Position numbers and translations under genes: made by a program
Part shown: positions 58,119 to 64,000 of the stretch, in pieces
How the letters are laid out: every line of letters starts with the position of its first letter
How positions within the stretch are numbered: the first letter of the stretch is position 1
The notes under the pieces: generated by a model
Databases searched by the model: none
Told to the model about the DNA's origin: nothing
The model's input: only the letters and a program-made list of their open reading frames with translations
NCBI GenBank assembly: GCA_016744335.1
Contig: JADGEO010000006.1
Coordinates: 1-64,000, forward strand
DNA: 64,000 nt
Source of the DNA: Anaerolineales bacterium
GTDB taxonomy: Bacteria > Chloroflexota > Anaerolineae > Anaerolineales > Villigracilaceae
Reading direction: 5' to 3'

Positions 58119-58484
58119 TTATTCTATGATTTCGGCATCTATTACTTCATCTACGCGATGGTCGCTATCGCCATTGCCGCTGCCAAGTTGGGCGCGGTGT
58201 TCGGCGACTACGTGTGGGGGGCAGAGTTCAACAAAAAATTTAAGCCCAAATAACATGACGGCGATGTCGTCTGCCGCGCCGATAATGGGCATAACTGCGC
58301 CGGGGATGAAATCTACGGGGGAGATGAGGTAAATGATTGAGCCAATGGGGAGTAGCTTTGCGAACGAACTGACGCGAGAATCTCCCATGAGACGTGCAAC
58401 AAGCCTGAGTTGGGCTGTTAGTTGTTTGAAAAAACCGGGGTCTTTTGAAGATGATGAGTTTTGATATGTGGCTGTGTCTTTCAT
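58119..58484 (-). CDS. DUF1232 (YkvA-like) membrane protein
   Basis: 121 residues. The DUF1232 motif is complete: LPIGSIIYLISPVDFIPGAVMPIIGAADDIAVML (readable parts YLISPVDFIP and GAADD near residues 52-72), including one or two membrane helices. The family is widespread and uncharacterised. AGGAG precedes the start. It is divergent from the OsmC-family gene. Confidence 0.88.
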   Translation of the reverse strand: MKDTATYQNSSSSKDPGFFKQLTAQLRLVARLMGDSRVSSFAKLLPIGSIIYLISPVDFIPGAVMPIIGAADDIAVMLFGLKFFVELCPPHVVAEHRAQLGSGNGDSDHRVDEVIDAEIIE

Positions 58485-58592
58485 TGTTTTCTCCTATATT
58501 TGAGTGAGATTGCTCTATTATACCTTGTAACTTTTTTGCATGGGGCGCATCTAAAGGGGTGTTTTAAAATAAAAATTTTAGGAGAAGAAATT

Positions 58593-58997
58593 ATGGAAAT
58601 GGTGATAGATTTTCCCAGTGGCGCACGTGTAGATGCCCATTTTGCAAACTTTACAGTTAAAACCGACCAACCCCCAATGGGTGGAGGCGAGGGGTCTGCC
58701 CCAACTCCTTTTGCGGTTTTTCTTTCTTCGCTTGGTACTTGTGCCGGGATTTATGTACTCGGTTTCTGCCGTCAGCGTGGGCTTTCAACGGATAATATCC
58801 GTATTATTCAGCGAATGTATAGCAACCCAATGACTGGGTTGGTAGGAAAGTTTGAGTTAGAGATTCAGGTGCCGCCTGAGTTTCCAGAGAAATATAGACC
58901 TGCGTTGATTCGTTCTGCAGATCAATGTGCGGTGAAGAAGCATTTTGAGCATCCGCCCGTTTTTGAGATTACGACCAAAGAAGTGGCAATGGCGTAG
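58593..58997 (+). CDS. OsmC family protein
   Basis: About 134 residues. APTPFAVFLSSLGTCAGIYVLGFCRQRGL near residues 33-61 has the OsmC/YhfA helix with the first reactive Cys. SADQCAVKKHFEHPP near 109-123 has the second. Members are thiol peroxidases or related redox proteins. The ATG at 58593 follows GGAGAAG. The frame is open upstream but unsupported. It is followed by an AGAAGAAC hairpin repeat that can act as a terminator. Confidence 0.85.
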   Translation: MEMVIDFPSGARVDAHFANFTVKTDQPPMGGGEGSAPTPFAVFLSSLGTCAGIYVLGFCRQRGLSTDNIRIIQRMYSNPMTGLVGKFELEIQVPPEFPEKYRPALIRSADQCAVKKHFEHPPVFEITTKEVAMA

Positions 58998-59019
58998 GGT
59001 TAGAATCTATCGGGAATAG

Positions 59020-59060
59020 GTTAGAAGAACGCGTTCCCTTCAAGGGAACGCGTTCTTTTT
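59020..59060. repeat. AGAAGAAC hairpin repeat, copy 3
   Basis: A 16-bp stem, AAGAACGCGTTCCCTT against its complement, followed by a T-run, so it can terminate the OsmC-family gene. It is related to 26619-26658 and 34880-34924. Confidence 0.78.
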
Positions 59061-59119
59061 TTGTTTCCAATTCTCTACTCTACATCTTTAAAAGAAACTG
59101 CACCAGACAGAAAAACTTA

Positions 59120-59299
59120 CCACAGATAAACAGGATAAACGCTGATTTAAAGATTTTTTCTTTGTGCTAAGCTGAAAACAAGAGATATTTTAGCTAAAAA
59201 ATTAAAAAAACAAAGTTTTCAATTGTGAAAAATATTTTCAAGACATTCTTTTGTGGTTTTTCATCAAGAAACATCCTATTTATCTGCGTTCATCTGTGG
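59120..59299. repeat. Inverted-repeat unit of CCACAGAT arrays, without an ORF
   Basis: CCACAGATAAACAGGATAAACGCTGAT (given in parts) at 59120-59146 mirrors the array at 59273-59299. The interior is AT-rich with no ORF. It is comparable in plan to 38900-39444 but empty. The gap 58998-59361 holds only this unit and the hairpin. Confidence 0.45.
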
Positions 59300-59349
59300 C
59301 TAATTCTAGATGTACGGTAGAGAAGTTTCCAATAGTTTTTATTGCGGGG

Positions 59350-59355
59350 TACAAT
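59350..59355 (+). promoter_or_regulatory. -10 box for leaderless NYN-domain transcript
   Basis: TACAAT ends 6 bases before the ATG at 59362. Confidence 0.6.
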
Positions 59356-59361
59356 TCAGCT

Positions 59362-59829
59362 ATGCCTTATATTATTGATGGACACAATTTAATTCCCCGC
59401 GTAGGATTACGCCTTGACGCGCTTGATGATGAAATGGCGTTGGTAGAGATGTTACGTGAGTTTTGTCGTGTTAAGAAAAAACGCGCCGAAATTTATTTTG
59501 ATGGCGCGCCACCTGGTCAAGATGGTACGCGTAAATTTGGCTATGTCACTGCACATTTTGTTCGCAGAGGGCGCACGGCAGATGAGGCAATTCACGCTCG
59601 CTTGCGAAAAATGGAAAAATCTGCCCGCAATTGGACAATAGTCTCCTCTGATAGAGAAGTGATAGCCAGCGCAAAATTTGCACGTGCCAGCTATATTTCA
59701 TCTGATGAGTTTGCCCAGCAAATTGAAGAAGCCAAATTTGTAGCGCAAAGTGACCCCGCCCAAGATAAAGCACTCTCCCCTCAAGAAGTAGACCAATGGA
59801 TGAAACTCTTTTCTTCTGATGAAGATTGA
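59362..59829 (+). CDS. NYN domain protein (YacP-like endoribonuclease)
   Basis: 155 residues. YIIDGHNLIPR at the N-terminus holds the first acidic site, AEIYFDGAPPG near 45 the second and WTIVSSDREVIASAKFARA near 93 the SSDR segment. These are the PIN/NYN nuclease motifs of YacP/Rae1-like proteins, which cleave RNA. The ATG at 59362 is set by the -10 box six bases upstream. It ends 39 bases before the HDAC-family gene, which has its own -10 box. Confidence 0.88.
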   Translation: MPYIIDGHNLIPRVGLRLDALDDEMALVEMLREFCRVKKKRAEIYFDGAPPGQDGTRKFGYVTAHFVRRGRTADEAIHARLRKMEKSARNWTIVSSDREVIASAKFARASYISSDEFAQQIEEAKFVAQSDPAQDKALSPQEVDQWMKLFSSDED

Positions 59830-59856
59830 GCAGTGTTCTTGCTTTGCAAAAAACTG

Positions 59857-59862
59857 TATAAT
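59857..59862 (+). promoter_or_regulatory. -10 box for leaderless HDAC-family transcript
   Basis: TATAAT ends 6 bases before the ATG at 59869. Confidence 0.6.
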
Positions 59863-59868
59863 AAAGCC

Positions 59869-60867
59869 ATGAAAAACTTCTATGGTCTTTTCTCTGCTCC
59901 TAACCATTATAATGACGGGCACCCAGAATCGCCAGATAGATTTGGTTTACTCGATGAAACGCTAGAAAGAATTTCGGGGATAATAAAACTGGATGCTACG
60001 CCAGCCACCTTAGATGAGATTCGTCGCGTCCACACCCTAGCTATGATTCAGGGATTGGAAATGGCACCTCCGGGGACAATCGACCACGCGCCAACCTATG
60101 TGACTCAAAGCTCTTATGATGATGCACTGCTCGCCGCGGGCGTGACCTTAGCTTGCTCCCGCACGGTAGGCAGTGGTGCGGGAAAAAGCGCATTTTCGCT
60201 CATCCGCCCCCCTGGACATCATGCTGAACCTAATCGGGCAATGGGTTTCTGTCTTTTCAATAATATCGCTATTGCCGCAAAAGACCTTTTGGCACGCGGT
60301 GCAAATCGGGTATTGATTGTTGATTATGATGCCCATCATGGCAACGGGACGCAAGCCGCGTTTCTCAATGATGAACGCGTAGCATATCTCTCTACGCATC
60401 AGGCGGGCATCTATCCTGGCACAGGGGCAATTACTGACGCGCCCCACGCTCGCGGTAGAATTATTAATTTGCCCCTCCCAGCTTTTAGCGGCGATGTGGT
60501 CTTTCGGCAACTAGCAGAAGAAATTATCACCCCCTTTGTGCGCAGATTTCAGCCTGATTTTGTGCTCGTCTCAGCAGGATTTGATTCGCATTGGAGCGAC
60601 CCGCTAACGCAATTGGGCCTATCTACGCGGGGCTTCTTTGACCTATCAAGGCGTTTGATTGAATTGGCAGATGAAGTTTGTGAGGGCAAAATTATCTTTG
60701 TTTTAGAGGGTGGGTACGATGCCCAAAATGTCGCTAATGGTGTAGAAGCTGTCTTTTTAGCAACAACGGAAAAAAGTTATACGGGAGGAGTAGAAGACAA
60801 ATCGCCTTATCCCGAAGTTGATGTTAATGAAGATATTCAAATTTTGCGTAAATTGCACCGATTTTAA
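59869..60867 (+). CDS. Histone deacetylase family protein (AcuC/AphA-like)
   Basis: 332 residues. RPPGHHAEPNRAMGFCLFNN near 113-132 (catalytic His pair), VDYDAHHGNGTQ near 155-166 (Zn ligands Asp and His), LVSAGFDSHWSDPL near 235-248 and FVLEGGYD near 283 match class II-type HDACs and polyamine or acetoin deacetylases. It hydrolyses acetyl groups from lysine or small amines using zinc. The ATG at 59869 follows a TATAAT six bases upstream. An ORF extension of 12 codons precedes it without support. Confidence 0.92.
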   Translation: MKNFYGLFSAPNHYNDGHPESPDRFGLLDETLERISGIIKLDATPATLDEIRRVHTLAMIQGLEMAPPGTIDHAPTYVTQSSYDDALLAAGVTLACSRTVGSGAGKSAFSLIRPPGHHAEPNRAMGFCLFNNIAIAAKDLLARGANRVLIVDYDAHHGNGTQAAFLNDERVAYLSTHQAGIYPGTGAITDAPHARGRIINLPLPAFSGDVVFRQLAEEIITPFVRRFQPDFVLVSAGFDSHWSDPLTQLGLSTRGFFDLSRRLIELADEVCEGKIIFVLEGGYDAQNVANGVEAVFLATTEKSYTGGVEDKSPYPEVDVNEDIQILRKLHRF

Positions 60868-60953
60868 CGAATAGTTGACTTAGCTTTGTCGTTGGCAAAG
60901 AGTTATAATGGATGTCTTATGTGAATTTGACATATTTTTCAAGAAAAACACCT

Positions 60954-61318
60954 CGTAGTCGTGACTTTAGTCGCTCTTGCCCAGAGAATAACGACCAAAG
61001 TTGTTACTACAAAGATTTATTCAGGATTTTCTTAGAAAGAAAATACCCAATAAACTATAAAAAGCTATTTCACATAAGCCGTAATAGAGAATTCCTTTGC
61101 CATTTTTGAACATTTTTTTGCAGAGCTACAGAGAGTTTTTCTCTAGCAAGATTGTATTTCAAATAAAAAGGGTAGGCTTTTATATCCTGTGGAAAAATTG
61201 TCATACATACTCTGGTGTGGACTAAAGCCCTGCCTCAGGACATAAAAGTCGGATAAATCTGACCCGATTTCAGCCCACAGGGATTCTATGTGTTGAGCAG
61301 GCGGCTTTAGCCCCGCTC
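60954..61318. repeat. Repeat-rich intergenic stretch
   Basis: The 479 bases between the HDAC-family gene and the LysR gene have no supportable gene. They contain a GTAGTCGTGACTTTAGTCG...GTTGTTACTAC inverted pair (60954-61010) and an arm pair GGACTAAAGCCCTGCCTCA / TGAGCAGGCGGCTTTAGCCC (about 61219-61312), related to the hairpins at 18375 and 35965. TATAAT at 60904 may be a stray promoter. Confidence 0.5.
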
Positions 61319-61346
61319 ATTTGGCGAAGGTATTAGAGGAGCAAGA

Positions 61347-62273
61347 ATGGATTTAGTTAAGCTAAAATCTTTTTTATACGCAGCCGAGCAATTAAATTTT
61401 TCAGAGGCAGCGAAGCGTTTGCATCTTACACAACCGACAATTAGTCATCATATCAAAATTTTGGAGCACGAATTAGGCACCGAGTTGTTTGATCGCTCTG
61501 GTGCAAAGCTCCGTTTGACGGAAGCGGGACGTTTGCTTTTACCCTCGGCGCGTAATATCATCAAGCAATGTGGCGAAGTGAAAGAGATGATGACCTCGTT
61601 AGATAATGAAGTCGTTGGTGAGTTAAGTATTGCCTGTAGTACGACTGCGGGGAAATATATCCTGCCCTTGCTCGTTGCGCGCTTTTGCGAACGCTATCCT
61701 GGTATTCGGGTGAATATTTTGGCTTGCACACCGCCACATATTGTTCCCCGTCTTCTGGAAGGGGATGCGAATTTGGGCGTTGTCAGTTCTGAGATTGTAG
61801 GGGATGGGACAGAAAGCCAAGTCTTTTTCAACGATTATATTACGCTGATTGCGCCCGCGAACCATGCTTGGTCGGTGCGTCCGTTCATTTCTCCTGAAGA
61901 TTTGCTTGGGGAGCGTTTAATTACCCGTGAAGCAGGGTCTGGTACGCGGCAGATGATGCTAGAGGAGTTGGCGAAGTATGATATCGCGCTGGACGATCTC
62001 AACGTTTTGATGACGCTGGGGAACACAGAAGCAATTGTCCACACGGTCGGGGCGGGGTATGGGGTTGCATTCGTCTCTCAATTGGCGGCAGAATGTTGTT
62101 TAAAGGAGGAGAAGATTATCGAAGTCCCCATCCCCGCGCTAGAGTTAAAGCGTGGCATTTATATGGTGCGTCCAAAAATAGATAATCCTCATCGGGCGCA
62201 GGAAGTTTTTTGGAGTTTTATCCACGATCCTGAGAATGATGATTTGATTCGGCTAGCGGAGATACACCAATAG
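61347..62273 (+). CDS. LysR family transcriptional regulator
   Basis: 308 residues. The N-terminal helix-turn-helix is FLYAAEQLNFSEAAKRLHLTQPTISHHIKILE (residues 10-41, in parts). The effector domain begins near residue 90 (GELSIACSTTAGKYILP) and resembles CysB/CbbR-type substrate domains. GGAG lies 7 bases before the ATG. It faces the DsrE/QmoC operon on the opposite strand, beyond a terminator. Control of that operon, or of sulfur, selenium or CO2 metabolism, is possible but inferred. Confidence 0.9.
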   Translation: MDLVKLKSFLYAAEQLNFSEAAKRLHLTQPTISHHIKILEHELGTELFDRSGAKLRLTEAGRLLLPSARNIIKQCGEVKEMMTSLDNEVVGELSIACSTTAGKYILPLLVARFCERYPGIRVNILACTPPHIVPRLLEGDANLGVVSSEIVGDGTESQVFFNDYITLIAPANHAWSVRPFISPEDLLGERLITREAGSGTRQMMLEELAKYDIALDDLNVLMTLGNTEAIVHTVGAGYGVAFVSQLAAECCLKEEKIIEVPIPALELKRGIYMVRPKIDNPHRAQEVFWSFIHDPENDDLIRLAEIHQ

Positions 62274-62286
62274 CGCATAAAAAAGT

Positions 62287-62322
62287 AAAAGGCTGTCAGA
62301 AAACTCTGACAGCCTTTTTTGA
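62287..62322. terminator. Bidirectional terminator between lysR and dsrE-like genes
   Basis: AAAAGGCTGTCAGA pairs with TCTGACAGCCTTTT across a 4-base loop, followed by T residues, between convergent genes. Confidence 0.9.
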
Positions 62323-62384
62323 TTGTTATCATCGCGAAGCAGTTTTATCGTCTGCGCTTGTGCCCGCGGTATAAGTGTAGGGGA

Positions 62385-62747
62385 TTAGAAGACGTAGGTT
62401 TGTGTCGCTCCTTCTACATCCATCAAGAAGGGAGGGAGTGGTTGAACGATAATCCGTTCGTCGCGGCGATCTTCGGGGTCAATCCCTTTATTTTCTAAAG
62501 CGAGTTCGCAGAGGGTGACTTTTCCGTCTAAATCCATTAATGTGTTGAAGAGTTCAACAGGATTGGGCAAACCTTTGGGGGTGCCGAGTTTCTCCAATTC
62601 ACCTTTGAGTGACCAGCGAGCACCTGCTGGGCAGAAGAAGAAGTACACTTCGTAATCAAGCGCAAGTCCTGAGTTTGCAAAGATGAGAGAGGGCATGATG
62701 CTAGCGGGGGTATCGCCATTACAGACTATTACCATTTTTTCGGTCAT
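62385..62747 (-). CDS. DsrE/DsrF-like family protein
   Basis: 120 residues. The fold signature is the N-terminal MVIVCNGDTPASIMPSLIFANSGLA (in parts) and YEVYFFFCPAGARWSLKG near residues 33-50. DsrE-like proteins carry or relay sulfur, but here the usual reactive Cys positions are only partly present (Cys near 39 and Cys near 79). It lies 59 bases downstream of the QmoC-like gene on the same strand, so it is probably in a redox/sulfur operon. Confidence 0.82.
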   Translation of the reverse strand: MTEKMVIVCNGDTPASIMPSLIFANSGLALDYEVYFFFCPAGARWSLKGELEKLGTPKGLPNPVELFNTLMDLDGKVTLCELALENKGIDPEDRRDERIIVQPLPPFLMDVEGATQTYVF

Positions 62748-62762
62748 TCGATTTTTCCTTTT

Positions 62763-62800
62763 TGCCTCACCCTAGCCCTCATCTGAGGGGGAGTGGGGTC
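62763..62800. repeat. C/G-rich short repeat, intergenic copy
   Basis: CCTCACCCTAGCCCTCATCTG-AGGGGGAGTGGGG resembles the dispersed C/G palindrome family, with weaker symmetry. Between the QmoC-like and DsrE-like genes. Confidence 0.45.
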
Positions 62801-62806
62801 AAATAT

Positions 62807-63982
62807 CTAATTTGCTGCTGCCAATGCCGCAGCTGTTTTTTTGTTATATTCTTCCGCTCTAACTTTGACTGCCTGGAAATAGACCGCCAGCGGACGGTAG
62901 AGCATATGCGTCCATTTGCCAATGCCAACTTCGGTGTCAAGCATGGCGATGAGAATCATCGCATGGATGGTGTATATGATGTAGGTGGGCCACGCCCAGC
63001 CTGCATAGCGGAAGGCATGTAAAAGGATACCAGTGAGTGTGCCTACAAATAGGAATGCAGGAAAGAGCCAGTCACTATGGTGTGAAAATTTAAGCGCTTC
63101 TCCTTTTTTCTGAATACGCCCAATCAGTGCCTCACCAGAGGTGTATAGCAAAACGATGGCGGCATAGTAACCGAGCCAGCGTTGCGGATGATAGATAGGA
63201 TATATCTCATCAGTTTGGAACCACCAGAGTAAGCCAACAATCAGTACAAGCATGGTGCCATAGCCGGTTACGAGAAATAGGTGTTTGATCCAACGGCTGC
63301 GATCTTCTCCGCAATCTAACCAGCGTTTTTGAGTAAAGGCGTGAGTCAGTAAAGTTTTGAGCTCGGCTATATAAACGCTTAATGGGATAGTCTCTTTGCC
63401 AGATTTTGTACCCATTGTCAATTGGAACATATTGATCACATTGCGAAGCAGACGCCCTCCTAAGAGAGTGAAGTCTATTAAGACAATAGCCCAAACCCAC
63501 ATGGTGGGTGCGAAGGCGTTGATATCAACACGGTCCGTCACGATATCTCCGTAGTTATGCAAGCCTAGAGTTCTTGAAACATGGAATATCACTAACAAAA
63601 TAAGCGGTATTAGTGCGTAACCCACTATAGCCTTCCAAGTAGCCTTGCTCGATGTATACAGACGAGCACCGTGTCCAGAAATATCATATTTTGCGGTCAG
63701 CCAGCGGCGGGCAGCCATCATTGTTTCGCCGGGTTCTGCCCCTTTCGGGCAAGTTGCCGAGCAATCGCCGCAGTAATAGCAGAGCCAAGGGTCGAGGCTT
63801 TGCGTCAGTTTCTCTGTATTCCCAATTTGCACCATGCGAATCATATTGCGTGGAAAAGCATATTCATCGCTGGTGAGTGGACAGATAGCAGTACAGTTGC
63901 CGCAGTTGAAGCATTTCTCAACGCCGACTGCACCGTATTTTTTCATTTCTTTCAGGAGAGTAGGGTCAACTCGAGTTGCCAT
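62807..63982 (-). CDS. qmoC: QmoC/HdrC-E-like Fe-S and cytochrome b membrane protein
   Basis: 391 residues fusing an N-terminal dicluster ferredoxin domain to a membrane cytochrome. CFNCGNCTAICP (near residue 19) and CYYCGDCSATCP (near 69) are two complete [4Fe-4S] motifs. About six membrane helices from residue 115 onward, with His residues in HVSRTLGLHNYGD, HAFRYAGW and IHAMIL, fit a NarI-like b-type cytochrome. This layout is that of QmoC, which links menaquinone to QmoAB/HdrA-like partners. The ATG overlaps the stop of the upstream gene as TAATG. QmoA and QmoB would lie just beyond the window edge. Confidence 0.85.
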   Translation of the reverse strand: MATRVDPTLLKEMKKYGAVGVEKCFNCGNCTAICPLTSDEYAFPRNMIRMVQIGNTEKLTQSLDPWLCYYCGDCSATCPKGAEPGETMMAARRWLTAKYDISGHGARLYTSSKATWKAIVGYALIPLILLVIFHVSRTLGLHNYGDIVTDRVDINAFAPTMWVWAIVLIDFTLLGGRLLRNVINMFQLTMGTKSGKETIPLSVYIAELKTLLTHAFTQKRWLDCGEDRSRWIKHLFLVTGYGTMLVLIVGLLWWFQTDEIYPIYHPQRWLGYYAAIVLLYTSGEALIGRIQKKGEALKFSHHSDWLFPAFLFVGTLTGILLHAFRYAGWAWPTYIIYTIHAMILIAMLDTEVGIGKWTHMLYRPLAVYFQAVKVRAEEYNKKTAAALAAAN

Positions 63983-64000
63983 TATGCCTCCTCCTCTGCA
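63982..64000 (-). CDS. 3' end of an upstream operon gene (partial)
   Basis: Only the last five codons (A-E-E-E-A) and a TAA overlapping the QmoC-like ATG are visible on the minus strand. The tight junction suggests an operon partner such as a QmoB/HdrA-like subunit. Identity cannot be read. Confidence 0.35.

Noticed and set aside
58014..58332. Two plus-strand frames upstream of the OsmC gene
   Set aside because: They are antisense to the DUF1232 gene and low in complexity, and no family resemblance was found.
60912..61109. 65-codon plus-strand frame after the HDAC-family gene
   Set aside because: It covers repeat hairpins, has no family resemblance or Shine-Dalgarno. A TATAAT box upstream is probably coincidental.

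Overview
The window reads like a chromosomal stretch of an anaerobic member of the Chloroflexota, most likely class Anaerolineae. The reasons are lipoproteins with Thr/Pro-rich linkers after the lipobox, a DUF6391 protein, a BMP-type nucleoside transporter, a QmoC-like Fe-S/cytochrome b protein, moderate-to-low GC, and abundant small palindromic intergenic repeats. No rRNA, phage or CRISPR was seen. The lineage is inferred from gene content, not from a marker tree.

Layout. 0.3-4.5 kb holds housekeeping genes (DUF6391, DNA polymerase III delta, a cupin, DUF711, branched-chain aminotransferase). 4.5-20 kb is a minus-strand purine-catabolism block. Its transcription order is 8-oxoguanine deaminase, adenine deaminase, GntR regulator, YgeY hydrolase, YgeW-like carbamoyltransferase, carbamate kinase, a membrane protein, then a four-gene BMP-family ABC importer. 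A strong promoter flanked by two identical GntR-type operators heads it at 20.0 kb. 20-27 kb has a cold-shock gene with a long leader, an ATP-grasp relic, a two-repeat PGDYG-like protein, and an operon of three complex-I/Mrp-like antiporter subunits followed by a coiled-coil protein. 27-35 kb carries surface lipoproteins, a MenC-like enolase, a CapA-like protein, a cyclase, a MazEF pair and a condensation-domain protein. 36-41 kb is a MoxR/DUF58/DUF4129 membrane cluster interrupted by a decayed GxxExxY ORF. 41-48 kb is an accessory stretch: an MNT antitoxin with a truncated HEPN partner, a DUF6036/AbiEii-like pair, an OleB/OleC-like pair and an AT-rich GmrSD-like DUF262/DUF1524 nuclease that ends on a relic of the tsaD start. 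48-58 kb has tsaD, a Tat-exported deacetylase, a small structured transcript, pfkA, a solute-binding lipoprotein, a site-2 protease, a selenocysteine tRNA, htpG and manA. 58-64 kb has DUF1232, OsmC, NYN and HDAC-family genes, a LysR regulator and the start of a DsrE/QmoC-like redox operon.

How the parts fit. Purine nucleosides or bases would enter through the BMP transporter and be deaminated. The YgeW/YgeY/carbamate kinase set would recover ATP through carbamoyl phosphate, as proposed for the anaerobic purine/urate clusters of E. coli and gut bacteria. Related clusters are linked to selenium metabolism, so the tRNA-Sec in the same window is notable, although no Sec-insertion enzymes or selenoproteins are visible here.

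Two genome-style features recur. At least six genes have a -10 hexamer ending 6-7 nt before the start codon, which predicts leaderless mRNAs. Several families of palindromic repeats occur between genes, and at least two copies of one family sit in frame inside coding sequences.
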